In this document: piece by piece, positions 42,300 through 53,598 of the stretch | How the letters are laid out: each line of letters opens with the position of its first letter | Position numbering within the stretch: the stretch's first letter is position 1 | Source of the DNA: Mucidula mucida | Taxonomy: Eukaryota > Basidiomycota > Agaricomycetes > Agaricales > Physalacriaceae | Length of the DNA: 64,000 bases | Assembly (NCBI GenBank): GCA_015501055.1 | Contig: JADNYV010000042.1 | Coordinates: 62,001-126,000 of the forward strand | Reading direction: 5' to 3' | The notes under the pieces: generated by a model | Seen by the model: only the letters and a program-made list of their open reading frames with translations | What the model was told of the DNA's origin: nothing | Database searches by the model: none | Program-made: the position numbers and the translations under genes

Positions 42300-44034
42300 T
42301 CACAGTCCGCGCTCTGCGTCAAAGTGGTGGTAGTCCTCCACGAGCACTCGCATCTTCCAAGGCTGCGAATCCTCGTCGGGCTCCTGGTCGGCCCATGACA
42401 TATCCTCATCATCAGCCTTTAAAGGATACTGTACGGGGTCGTTTGGCAAGCCGTCAATATCTACCTCTTCTTCTTCGGCCTTCATTTTGCGCCTTTTAAT
42501 CTCTTCCTCGTCTTCCTGAAAAGAGCTGTAAGTGAGAATACAACGCCACAAAAGTAAAAAAAACTGACGATGTCAAACTCGTCTTCTTTTTCTTCGTATT
42601 CGACATTTTCATCAAGCTCCTCAAAGTCAGCTGCGAAAGCGCCCCATCGCTCCACACTGGGACTGTGCCAGATGAGGATATTCCCCATCCGAGTTGTCGA
42701 TGCCATACAGGACTTGCTTGGATGCCACTGAAAAGGCGACTACAGTCAAACGCTAAATGCGTAGTGTATGGAAACGGCGCACGTGTAAATGAGTCAAGGC
42801 TTCACGTCCACCATCTAGTGCAGTGGCAAACTGCCCATCGTTCGATATATCCCAAATGTATATCTTGTGCGTTGCAGCATCGGCAGCGCCGCCAGCCAGC
42901 CATTCGCCATTGGGACTAAACGCCATAGAGTGCCACGCCGTCCTGTTAATGGGGTCGTTGAAACGATGAATCGGCTCCAACTCCATGTCAATGAGCTCTG
43001 CATCTTGTGAAGACGGCGGAAAATTTGGAACGTTGAATTGCCGGAGGGTTCGATCAGAAGAGTTGGTGACGAAACGCCTGCGAGAAGATGGGATCAGAGC
43101 AAGAAATGAGGACAAGGCCGATTTGTGTACCGTCCTGTTTTTGAAAACTCGATGCCCTTCATGAAACCCGCGCCAGATGTCCTGTAGCGCGCGATCATCT
43201 GCAAATACTATAAACATAGGATTAATGGGCAACAACATGCTTGCGCCACCTTTCTAGTTTTCGTGTTGAAGACCAATAGTGTGCCCGAAGATGTCCCAAC
43301 AAAGATGTACCGCCCAGTTGGGTCAAAACGCGCCACCGTCATTTCAGATCTTGACAAATCATCAGCTTCAGACATTCTTATATGATGAACGGCAGGACCT
43401 CGAGTCTACCACTTCCTCAACAAGCTCAACACGCGATCGGTACTCCTTCCTGCGATCGACGAGATACACTTCACCGGTATCGAGTAATGCCAAGATGATC
43501 TTGCTACGCTTTAACATCATCACTTTTGTTTACAGACATCAAAACAGGCGCGTATACACACCTATTCCGTGGATGGAACGACGCAGAGAGGACAGGCGAG
43601 TCGAAGCGGATGGTCGCGTACCGCTGGAGCGGGTCGCACTCCGAGGCGAGATCCCAGACAATGACGTTCCAGTCCTTGGACGACGTCAACACGAAGCGCG
43701 AGTTTCTCGACCAACTAGAAAAAAAGGGTTGGTCACACTGGAGTGCCACGCTGGTGAGAACTCACCCACTCGAGATTGGTGACAGACTTGACGTGGCCCA
43801 CGAGCGAGCGCACCTCGGCGCGCGTTTCCAGGTCCCATATGGAGGCGCTGCCGTTGTACTGTCCGCAGGCAATGTATCTTCCAGAGGGATCGAAACGCGC
43901 GAATAAGGCGTAGGCATACAGCGAGGTTTGCACTGTCGTGGGATGCCCAAGACTCCCGAATGGATCTGATGGTTTATGAGAAGGATAAATGTTGGCTTTA
44001 TATGAGGCTACAGACTGATTAATTGTTCATTCAT
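42300..44034 (-). CDS. SWD1: COMPASS subunit Swd1 (RbBP5 homolog), WD40
   Basis: WD-repeat scaffold of the Set1/COMPASS histone H3K4 methyltransferase. Eight exons: 44016..44034, 43770..43965, 43562..43714, 43250..43503, 43131..43198, 42783..43077, 42569..42727, 42300..42515; about 453 residues. Landmarks: MNEQLI|NPFGSLGHP start, ARFDPSGRYIACGQYNGSAS, SKDWNVIVWDL, VARFDPTGRYIFVGTSSG, FVTNSSDRTLRQF, NGEWLAGGAADAATHKIYIW, GNILIWHSPSVERWGAFA and the acidic tail DENVEYEEKEDEFDI, typical of RbBP5. The first exon is only 19 nt. Exon 4 has a one-base frame break at about 43400-43420: the text before (VELVEEVVD) and after (SRSEMTVARFDP) are in different frames; total exon length is one base more than a multiple of three. 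Confidence 0.9.
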
Positions 44035-44682
44035 GGCCGTTCATGGAAGGAGCCAGGGAGAGGATGATGGTGGTTAAGCTGTAAGGTTAGGGTTCGCCTA
44101 CGATCCGAGCATCCGAAACTGCTGCAGTTACTCGGCGCCATCACTACTACAGTGGACATGATTAGTTCGTAGCACACTTTCTGTGTTTCTCTAATCTACG
44201 CGCCTCTGATCAGCCTTTATCACGACAAACTCGCGGCATATGGCTTCCTAATAGCAGTGGGATACATTCCTCCCTTACGGCGTCCGGGATAGATTGTATA
44301 TTGCTCTCCAGTAGCTCAGCGGCTTCTGTGTTACATTAAAGAACTACCATGTAGTCATTTTTTGTGGCTAGGGGGAAGACTCCTGGCTGACTAAGGTTGC
44401 TTCTTCAGTCGCTCATGGTGATTTTCGGTAGTAGGCTGTCAACGCTTTGCAAATGAACGCGGGTTGTTATGCGCTCGTTCCTCCGCTGGCAATCCCCGCG
44501 TAGTTGAAAATCCAGCGCTACACAGCGGGGTGTACGTGCTCACATAGATAATCAACCTCGCTTTCTATTTCTTATCATATGAAAATCATTACATTCGTAG
44601 CATTCGTCCCAGACGCATTACCATGAATGGTGGCCAGTTGCGCTGGTATGTCGTGAAGTTAATAATACACTAGTAATATAAT
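44035..44682. other. Intergenic region, no gene seen
   Basis: About 650 bases between the SWD1 start and the permease stop, both on the minus strand. Should hold the SWD1 promoter. A tRNA-like D-arm text near 44310 was examined and rejected. Confidence 0.4.
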
Positions 44683-47452
44683 CTATCGTGTGATGATTCT
44701 TGTTCCCAAGTCGCCAACTGCGTAAGGAAAATGTGCGCCAGGACAGCTAATAAACATCAGAGATGGAGGTATAGCCAATTGATGTGCAAGTGCGGCTATA
44801 GTCGAAGGCTCGAGTGGACTATGGACCATCAGCTGTGAGCTTATCGTCAGCATCGTTCACATGCTAAAGTTTAAAAGACGTTTACCAAATCTATCGTTAT
44901 TTCAGGAAATGCTTCGTCTAGAACTAAGTATGAAGCAGTCAGCGATCCACAATCATCACAAAGGTGGGGAAACGAACTCTTAGCATTAGCTTCTAGCTCG
45001 GAGGGTACACCGCGTTCTTCATCGACAAAATGAACGATCTTCAGATATGACGTCTCTTCGTTCCGTCTAACATACATAATCATGTGGAAGATGTGGTTGA
45101 TCTGCCTCATAAGCTTCAAAGACCGGGAGCGTTGGCAATCTTCTCACCTCATCAGATTTAACTAACACGCAAACAGTTTTCCGCTTCATCTTTGCAATCT
45201 TGGTAATCAGCTTCGAGCCCCACATACGAGAGAGTTTCCAACGATGTAGTAACGGATACTGATCATACAGCCAATAAAGCGTTCCCAATAATTTCGCCTT
45301 GTTCTGTGTTGCGGCGAAGAGTATTACAATCGCGAAGAAATACGCGCAAAAATATCTAGGGATACCGTCAGCAGGACGGGAGCTTGGGGCAAGGACAACG
45401 AACCCTGCTGTACTCGGATCTATGGCTATGTTGCCTGCAAAGACAGTCGGGGAAAGAGCTAACGTTAGCAGTACAACGGTCAATGGAGTGTGCGGGCTTC
45501 TAGGTAAGCGACCACGATTGAATTTGAGGACGAGGAGCGAGATCGGAAACAACGCCATAACAGTCAGCCATACGAGAGAAAACCTGATGAGCTAACATTA
45601 GAAGGAATAAGTGAGACCCGGGAACGAGACTGACATCTTCGACATGATTGCCAGGCTTGCCCCAGTCGTGGCATAAACAAGACCGCTGAACCCGATGAAG
45701 GAAAGGACCGAGATATATGGAGCGCCCGTGAGTGGTAAAGGCGTAATGAATACAGCCGGTAGCACTCTGTCGTGAGCCAGCTGCTCAAAGAGCTCACATG
45801 CACTGACGATGCCTTGACGTTATGAGACAAGCCCGAATCAGTTAGAGAGCCTGCCTTACCGGTCAAGACGCCGCCACAAAGCACGATGATGGCATCTACG
45901 ACGACCCAGATACGTAACCATCGTCCACCAGACTGCAGAATGCTGAGATGGTGCTATGGAGATATGAAGAAAAGACTCGCCACTTCCGCAAGTAAACTGA
46001 GCACATTCTCAGCTGCCAGGACCTTCTCCATGGGAACGACGGCCATAAGAAGGGTCATAACGAGGAAGTTCAACATAATCGCGGGAATATGTAGATTCCG
46101 TAGCACCAGAGGAAAACGGCCGGGTTTGATTTTGGCGATGTATGAAGGAGTACCTGTGACATTTATTAATGATGCACGTCGAAAACAGCAAGGAGAAAGG
46201 CGCAATGGGTCTTGGAGACGCCCGTCCGAGAATACAGCCAGCCACAAAGCCGTAGCTGTGCCTCTGCACAGTTTGGTGTGATGCGCGACGGAACAAGAAT
46301 CTTACATTCGAAACCGGTTAGCCCGAGCATCCCCAAGCAAAAGCCATTGAAAATCTGATGAGCAATGTCGCTCCCTGAGGACGCAGAGTGGGTATGCCAA
46401 TTTTGCTCCAACTGCGCATTTCCAATTCGTCCCCAGTGAACGGCGGACGCCACAATCAACGCGACCATCGAACCGATCTACTGAGTTGAGTTTGTATCTT
46501 GTGGTGACAGCGACATGACTTACGTGAAGTGATAAAACTGCCAGAGCCAAGCGCGCACTTTCTTTCATGCCGCTAAGACTGATGATCGTGAACAGAACCA
46601 GGACTATAATGGCGCCAACAAATGACGGGAAGGGTAGAGCAACCTCCGCAGACAAGTAAGACGCGGCTGTAGCAGCTGACACTACCGCGGTCGAGGCAAA
46701 GTCGAGGAGAAGGAGAGATGCGCCGATCAAAGCGAATGACTTGGTAGAGACATTCAAGCTATAATGGAGATGAGTTAGTGTGTATCAAGTGAGCCACATG
46801 AGCGCACATGTATGAGTATGGCGCGCCCGTGATAGGCAAAGCTGAGCCTAATTCTTCCATTATGGGGCGCCATAAGAATAAAGCGAGTGCAGCCGTAAAG
46901 AGTGATATTGGGGAACTGAAAAATAAGCCGGTGAATGTAGATACACGGGGATATAGCAAGCGAGCGTACTACACGCTGGCAACTGCGGCAACGGCGGGCA
47001 AGGCGTAAAATACACTACCAAGGACTGCGTTGCCGGCGAGTGCAGTGGCAGTATATTGACCAAGGACCTTTTGCTCGCGTAATGATGTGACGCGTGTCTT
47101 TCCCGCGAGTTCGTCCTCGGCCGTGAGCTTGGTGTGAACAACCGAGCCCCAACCAGCAAACTCAAAGTCGTTTGAGAGATTGAGAAAGCGCGACGGGACT
47201 GTCGTAACCTTGACTGAATCCTTTCGTCGCTTGCGTTGCCTGCGGAGGATCACATCGAACTGGGACTCTTGGAAAGTAGGCGGAGAGTTCGTGTCTATAT
47301 CTGGGTCTATACCACTGTTTCAGCGCAAAGAAACAGCCCGATATACGCGTCAAGGTACCTGCCATTGAGGGCCGCTGAATAGGCTCAATCGCGATCCAAG
47401 GCTCCATATCGCTCACGTCCGCTTCGGCGTTTGGAGGGGCGTCCCAATCCAT
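44683..47452 (-). CDS. Amino-acid permease, APC superfamily, with long C-terminal tail
   Basis: Membrane transporter of the amino acid/polyamine/organocation superfamily. Eleven exons: 47359..47452, 46973..47306, 46808..46915, 46524..46758, 46306..46477, 45984..46153, 45860..45932, 45635..45812, 45148..45583, 44886..45101, 44683..44832; 721 residues. Core motifs: GQYTATALAGNAVLGSVFYA (TM1), RPIMEELGSALPITGAPYSY (TM2-3), LLLLDFASTAVVSAATAASY, FTIISLSGMKESARLAL, GFCLGMLGLTGFECTPSYIA, NFLVMTLLMAVVP, GFSGLVYATTGASLA. About 12 membrane segments end near residue 530; a cytosolic tail of about 190 residues follows (VCVLVKSDEINHIFHMIMYV, ALAHQLAIPPSLMFISCPG), which looks alpha/beta and recalls the universal-stress-like tail of some transporters. 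Substrate unknown. Intron 46154..46305 is long (152 nt). Confidence 0.87.
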
Positions 47453-47805
47453 TTTGTACCAACTTTGGCGCGTTCAAAGGGCGTCAAAGAGTGGATCGGC
47501 TAACCGCTTTCGACGAAGATGGATGAAAGAACCAACTCCTAAAATCCAAATTGGTTGCCATTGACGCCCACGTGATGTTACCACTTTGTCGACTGTGACA
47601 CCATAGTGACACGGACAATAAAGACCTTTCAAATCCAGGACAAAGGAAGAGCAGATGAAAAGCTAAATCTGTATCGCTCGGTGTCCCACTCCTGGCTACT
47701 TTGTCTCCTCAAGTTCCTCAAACTGGTGATCAATCCTGTCATTAATCCTATCTGAAACGAGAGAGTCAAGTACCTACAGCGGAATGTAATCATGCAGAAA
47801 TCGAG
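47453..47805. promoter_or_regulatory. Divergent promoter region
   Basis: About 350 bases between the permease start and the small ORF. Contains GCCCACGTGATG (47566-47577) with a CACGTG E-box and a second CGTGATGTTA-like site overlap. Regulatory role inferred. Confidence 0.35.
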
Positions 47806-48083
47806 ATGTTTACCACAGATCAGTATCGAACGAATGATCCAGGAGCTACAGTAAGTGCCTACTTCATAGAGCGTCCAGACTCCAATTGTAGTGTTCCTTC
47901 AAGACCAAGTACGCTTGTCATACTTTTGGGGGGAAACAGGTTCAAGTTATTAGATCCATAGATCTCAAGAATCGAGAAACCCAGCTCGCGAAAGCCATTG
48001 CAATGGATCCTCGACGAATCGATTTCAAAGTCGGTAATGATGGCCGGCTTGATCTGCCGTTCCGTTCGGCAGACAGCACTTGA
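47806..48083 (+). CDS. Small spliced ORF of unknown function, directly upstream of the Yip1-family gene
   Basis: Two exons, 47806..47850 and 47940..48083, joined over an 89-nt intron (donor GTAAGT, acceptor GAAACAG); 62 residues. The start reads MFTTDQYRTNDPGAT and the second exon DLKNRETQLAKAIAMDPRR then a polar tail ending FRSADST. Composition (amphipathic, charged, MDPRRIDFKVGNDGRLDL) looks like a real folded segment rather than random sequence. No family recognised. Its stop is 17 bases before the ATG of the next gene on the same strand, so the two may share one transcript. It could also be a regulatory upstream ORF. Confidence 0.45.
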
Positions 48084-48100
48084 TTCCCGACCTCCACGAC

Positions 48101-49277
48101 ATGGCCTACGTTGCGGTCGATGCAGACGATGTGAGTTCACCGTCCAAGTTACTGTGGTTTTCCGGTACTTATGACATCCTTTGCAGCGTCTAGAAGAGGG
48201 CCCAGAAGGTCTCCAGTTCAAATGTAACCTGGTCCATTACACGAAATACCCATTTGCTTTAACCGTTTATTAGCATTTCTGGGAGACGCCAACACAGATA
48301 CAACTGGCAGGGGTGTTGGGCATGCTGACCGAGGTCTGTCATTTCTCTCTGTACGGAGCAAAATGCGTGTCTGAACGCGTGTTTAGGGTATCTCGCAGAC
48401 CGACCATACCCAGCCAAGGGCACCTCCGGCTTCTGGACAGTGGAATATTATCAACAATATTTCGACATCGACACAAAGGCCGTGCGCTCACCTGATCTCA
48501 TTCTAGGATGTTCCCTGACGCTAGGTTGTTTTAGGTCTTGACCCGATGTTATGCAACTCTGCTTCCCACCTCTACGGACTACCTCTCCACCCACCTTAAC
48601 CCCGCCGACCTCTACGGTCCTTTTTGGACTCTGACTACATTGATATTTGCTCTCTTCTTGTCATCCAGCCTTGGCGCGTCTATCGCTGCGTACCTCTCTG
48701 CCCCAGGGTCAGAATACGACTATGACTTTCAATTATTATCGATTGCCGTCTCGCTAGTATACGCGTACGGACTTGGATTCCCGGTGCTACTTTGGATTGC
48801 CCTGCGATACCTCGGTGTAGGAGAATGGAGCGTAGCGGAGGCTGTTGCGGTATGGGGCTACTCGATGTTTGTCTGGATTCCTGTCGCAGTGAGTAGATGG
48901 TGTATTCTTACTTCAGATTTACCCACCAAATTATCTTAAGGTTCTGTGTGTTATCCCGGTGCCGCTCCTGCGTTGGGCCCTCGTGGCCGTTGCGTTTCTC
49001 CAGTCAGGGTACTTTCTCGTCCGGAATGTCTACCCCATTCTTGCTTCGGTATGTGTACATACACGCAACTTCAGTTCAAAGCTCATCCCTGCCTCAGGCT
49101 GAAGCAAAGGCAACACGTCTGATTATCATTGCCATCGCGGTTCTTCACGCGGGACTAGCCTTGACGTTCAAAGTCTTATTTTTCAGCTACTACGTTGTAG
49201 ATAAAATTGGTATGGATTTACCTCTGCCTGGTGGAGATGCTCCTACTACACCTCCTCCTTCGTCTACTGCTACTTGA
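48101..49277 (+). CDS. Yip1-domain Golgi membrane protein (YIPF1/2-like)
   Basis: Five-span membrane protein of the Yip1 family, which works with Rab GTPases in ER-Golgi and Golgi traffic. Seven exons: 48101..48130, 48187..48223, 48274..48333, 48387..48481, 48535..48888, 48941..49048, 49098..49277; 287 residues. Cytosolic N-terminus with FKSFLGD and FWTVEYYQQYFDIDTKAV (signature just before TM1 in YIPF1/2), then DLYGPFWTLTTLIFALFLSS, the membrane segments and the short tail LPLPGGDAPTTPPPSS. The DLYGPFW element is the Yip1-domain hallmark. The small ORF at 47806..48083 ends 17 bases upstream. Confidence 0.9.
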
Positions 49278-49395
49278 TGGAAATTCTTGTAATAAATTAT
49301 GAAATTCTTGCGTGTAATGAGACCCTAACCCGAATATTCGCTTGACTTGTTGCTTCCATTCCGACATAAACGACGCGCAACTCCTGGATGCTGTC

Positions 49396-51091
49396 ATGAG
49401 TTGGTTGAATATTGACTTGCACTCTCATCGGACGCAGCTTGTCGCGACGGCCATAGCCGCGTCGGTGGCTACCGGAACCGTGTTTCTGCCTACAACGCCT
49501 ATTCCAGACGTACACGGCGACGGAACCTGAACGATGACATTCTGAAGTCAATAGCGAACAAGGGCTCGAATTTCAACTTTCAAAAACAGCTGCGCGAGGA
49601 GAGGGAGGCCGAGGAGATTTCCCTCAAGCCCAGAGCGACGACGTTTGACGAGAACCTCATTCGGGAGCAGCTGGCCCGCAATTACGCATTTTTTGGCGAC
49701 GACGGCATGGAGAAACTTCGCGCAGGGAGCGTAGCGGTCATCGGATGCGGCGGCGTCGGCAGCTGGGCAGCGGTGATGCTCGTGCGATCGTGAGTGGGCC
49801 CCGTGGCTGCAAAAAAAACGAAATGACTGAGTCCTGGCTTGCAGGGGCGTCTCCAAGATTCGCCTCGTAGACTTTGACTATGTCACTCTCTCCTCCCTCA
49901 ACCGGCATGCGACGGCGACCGTTTCGGACGTTGGCATGCCCAAGGTAAAGTGTATCGCCAATGCCCTTAGACAGATGGCCAGATGGGTCGATGTCGACGA
50001 CCGGGTCGAAATATGGCGCAAGGAGGAAGGTGGCCTCCTGCTCGAAGGGGTAGATTGGGTCATAGGTATACCTTTTTGGTCGCGTCCTTGCTCCGCGTCC
50101 TGACCCTGCCCTCTTCAACAATTCATAGATGCCATAGATAACATTTCCACCAAAGTGGACTTGTTAAAGTATTGTTACGATAATAACATCAAGGTCAGCT
50201 TCCCTCGCTCCCGTAATGTTTTCCCCAAATGACCAAGACGTGGTTCAGGTCTTCTCCTCCATGGGAGCTGGCGCAAAGTGCGACCCCACGCGGGTTCAAA
50301 TCAGCGATATATCGTACACGATCTATGATCCTCTAGCGCGTTCCGTTCGGAGACGTCTTCGTCTGATGGGCGTCCCGTCTGGAATCCCGGTAGTGTATTC
50401 TACGGAAGTTCCTAGCGATGTAAAACTCCTCCCATTACCTGAAGAAGAGTTCCAGAAAGGTCCGGTCAAGGAGCTTGGGGTATTCGACGACTTTAGGGTC
50501 CGAATCCTGCCAGTTCTTGGTTTGTCGTTCGCGCCCTTGAATTTCACTCCGTTATCTCAATTTAGTTCCTCAGGTCCTCTACCGTCGATATTTGGATTAC
50601 ACGTCGCCACTTACATCATTTGTGAGCTCGCCGGCAAACCCATCCTAAACCCTCTTCCGATCAAGAATCGTAGAAAGGTGTATGAAAAACTTCTGCGGGA
50701 CCTTGCTAAACGAGAATCACTCCTCGCCGGACAAGAGCTCAAGTAGGCGCTTCGCTTCTTCTCCAGCCTTTCGTCCGCTAACGGAAAGCACAACAGTAAG
50801 CTTCCAATAGATGAAGACGATGTGGCTTTCATATTTGAAGACGTCTACCGTGGGCGCTCAGTCGTTCCACCTCACGATGTTCCGGCTCGCCCTACGCTTA
50901 TTCGGTGGGAAATGAAAAATCCCCTCAGCCTGCACAATTGTGTCGTCATGGAATACAGCGACGCGGAAAAGCACGCACAGCAGTGCGGTACTGAAGGTCT
51001 AAGCCCGCTAAGCATATGGGGAGACGGAGCTCAAGAGCTAGTGCGCCGCCGCGCCCAAGAAATCTCCCGGTATATCGAATGGCATGCTTGA
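49396..51091 (+). CDS. tRNA threonylcarbamoyladenosine dehydratase (Tcd1/Tcd2-like, ThiF/E1 fold)
   Basis: ATP-dependent enzyme that cyclises t6A at position 37 of tRNA to ct6A; in yeast it sits on the mitochondrial outer membrane. Six exons: 49396..49789, 49845..50065, 50129..50193, 50249..50519, 50574..50742, 50797..51091; about 472 residues. N-terminal hydrophobic segment QLVATAIAASVATGTVF fits a membrane anchor. Then ENLIREQLARNYAFFG (family start), VAVIGCGGVGSW (ATP-binding GxGGxG), LVDFDYVTLSSLNRH, DWVIDAIDNISTKVDLL and SSMGAGAKCDPTRVQISDIS (the catalytic Cys area). A frame break at about 49485-49490, in a TTT run, separates the anchor from the body; one more T would join them. Exon sum is one base short of a multiple of three. 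Confidence 0.9.
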
Positions 51092-52440
51092 ACTGCGGAT
51101 AACCCTCCGTCAAGTAATCCGCGGGGGGCGTGTATAATGTGCGTATTATACCGCCTAACGAATTTTTAATGTAATCTGAATCAAATGTCCAGACTTTATC
51201 CTGTCGCCGTTGGTACCGTGTCATTTGGAGGCCTCCCGCTTTCCCGTGGTCAAGCTCATTTAATCCAAGTCAACAATGCGAATTTCGCTGGTTTTGCATC
51301 TTTACGTATGTGCGTGCGCTGTGACATCGCGATTTGCACGCAATTTCACTTACTTACATGAAATCATGTACTAGTGATTTTGTATATCCGCTGGGACAGT
51401 ATAATCAAGGGATCCTTCTTTACGGGAACTCTACGACCGACTTATCGTGGCGCCCGTTCTCAAGGTACTTCGTAATCCAAGTTAAGGAACGTCTTCAGTG
51501 CATGGATGCGTCAGACCTACATAGGTGATCATATTCAGCTATTCATCTTCTAGACTAGAGTAAATGCGCACGAGCAATTCATCACCGCCGTTGAGTAGAC
51601 TCAAGCTGTATACTCGTCCGCCGCTACATTCCTCGCTTTGCCCCTGGAGTAAACATGCCACCCGGGCTGCAAACCTCGACTTTTGGGTGAGCCTGATGAC
51701 CTACTCAATAAGGCTTAGTACGCTTTCCAACCCAAAATTCAAGTTTTAAAGTTTCAAACGAGGCTCAGAATGCCCAACGGGTGCATTAGTTATCCCCGTT
51801 AACGGGCTCTGTTATGGCAAGGTGTCTATCTATTCGCTTTCTCTCGTATCCATAACCATATTCTGAAATGGTTCTTAGGCACCACCTCTAGTCGGCGATA
51901 TCGCAATTGCGCTCACTTGGTTCCCATCCCCCCAGCGATACCTACTTCCGCTCAGGCCTCCTCATAACACCGGAATCCCCGATCAGTATAATTCGACGCC
52001 GCCGATCGCGATTTCTTTTTTTCTGCCCTTTCAACAGACGGGATGTGGGATTCGCAAGTCCGAGGCTAACGAGCTGGTGACATATCCGGACCCTTTATGT
52101 ACCCCCAGAAAGGACCTCTGTGCGATCCAGGGACACTGTGTTCATGTTCACAATCTAGCCAGGAGAGAAGTTTGCCCTTCGTATTCTGACAGAACACACA
52201 GATCTTTTTGAATGTATATGTACGCCAGGCATTTCCGCATGAGGAGGGAACCGCGCTTAAGATTTCCCTTCAGCTTCTCTCGGCTAAGGGCATGGTTTTT
52301 ATTTCCTTCTCTAATGAAATTCTCATACGCCCTGCTGTGCATCCGGGACGAGCTTGCGCTTTTCGGTGATTTTGCGGTCTTCTAGGGCGATTGGCGGAGA
52401 ATATCATTTGAGGTCCCCGTGAAGGGTGTGTGTGTGTATG
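51092..52440. other. Intergenic region, no gene seen
   Basis: About 1.35 kb. Contains a short TG run (52427-52438). Open frames up to 65 codons have no family resemblance. I see neither a tRNA nor a transposon in it. Confidence 0.4.
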
Positions 52441-52446
52441 GTATAG

Positions 52447-52452
52447 TATAAA
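52447..52452 (+). promoter_or_regulatory. TATA box of the O-methyltransferase gene
   Basis: TATAAA 69 bases before the ATG at 52521, after a TG-rich run and followed by a pyrimidine-rich leader (CCTCCTCGTCTTTCGC). Confidence 0.6.
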
Positions 52453-52520
52453 GTCTCAGATCATGAGGATCCCCTGGCTATCAGCGTTTCCTCCTCGTCT
52501 TTCGCATCCCCCCCCTACCA

Positions 52521-53379
52521 ATGGCTGTTGTTGTCCCCAATGTTAATCCTACCACTATCGAGGACTGGGCTGCCTCGGCCGAGCTCACCAACTCGTTCCT
52601 TCTCAACGAGGATCATGCTTTGAAGGCCGCCATCAAGAACACGGAAGAGAAGGGGCTCCCATTCGAAATTGCTGTCCCTGCTGAACAGGGCAAGCTGCTG
52701 CAACTCCTGGCGACTTCTATACGTGCGAAGCGCATCCTTGAAATTGGCACCCTCGGCGGGTACGACGCGTTTCTTTCGTTTTTTTTGCGCTTTCTTAAAT
52801 AGTAAAACGCTTCGTAGGTATTCTGCTATATGGCTTGCACGAGCGTTACCTGAAGATGGGGAACTGGTTACGCTCGAGCTGAATGAAAGACATGCGCAGG
52901 TTCGTTTATCTTCTTCTTTGTGCTATGATGTCAGATGTACTCACGATGATGTCTCTATGTAGGTCGCTCGTGAAAACATTGCCATCGCGGGGCTGAGCAG
53001 TAAAGTCAAGGTCATCGTAGGACCTGCGACCGCTGCGCTGGTGGAGATGCAGCCGGATCCGCCGTTTGATTTCATCTTCATCGACGCGGACAAGGCCTCC
53101 AACACCGATTACTTTACCCATGCCAAGCGGTTAGTGCGCACTGGGGGCACGATTGTGAGTTTTTCCTTGTTAAAAGTACGTTCGTTGAACCGCGACTAGA
53201 TTGTCGACAACATGATGTTGGTCGGTTTGGTCGCCAATATGTCGTATTCGGACGACAACGTTGAGGGCGTACGGGCGCTGCTGAAGGCGCTGAAAGACGA
53301 CCCCGAGGTCGACTGCACGGCGGTCGGCACGGCGTGCTACAAGGGCTTTGACGGGTTCCTTTACGCTGTGAAGAAATAG
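52521..53379 (+). CDS. O-methyltransferase, caffeoyl-CoA type (Methyltransf_3)
   Basis: Cation-dependent class I SAM methyltransferase acting on vicinal hydroxyls of small aromatic compounds; natural substrate unknown. Four exons 52521..52759, 52818..52899, 52963..53154, 53200..53379; 230 residues, normal for the family. Motifs: AKRILEIGTLGGYSAIWLAR (SAM loop), GELVTLELNERHAQVAREN (ribose-binding acidic residue), FDFIFIDADKASNTDYF (metal-binding Asp, IDADK) and GGTIIVDNMMLVG (second metal ligands DN). Ends CYKGFDGFLYAVKK. All active-site elements are present. TATA and pyrimidine leader suggest inducible expression. Confidence 0.92.
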
Positions 53380-53598
53380 ATTAAGAGCAAAAGGATGTTA
53401 TATAATGTATTTCACTCTGGACTCTTCCTATCTCTCTCTCTTTCGGTGTTCAATGGGATTTATCATCGATGTACATAATAATTATCACGACAATACATAC
53501 AACTCTAAAGATACAACAATATCGTATCGTACAGCCGCCGTGGCGTTACACACACCATACATGTGAAACTCGTCCAAAAGCTTAACTTACAACAGCCT

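Noticed and set aside
44296..44360. tRNA-like text (CTCCAGTAGCTCAGCGG) suggesting a tRNA gene.
   Set aside because: Only the D-arm resembles a tRNA; no acceptor stem pairing and no T-arm GTTCGA box follow at the right distance.
47859..48221. 120-codon minus-strand frame opposite the small ORF and Yip1 5' end.
   Set aside because: The plus strand gives spliced, family-consistent coding here; the antisense frame has no ATG context or motif.
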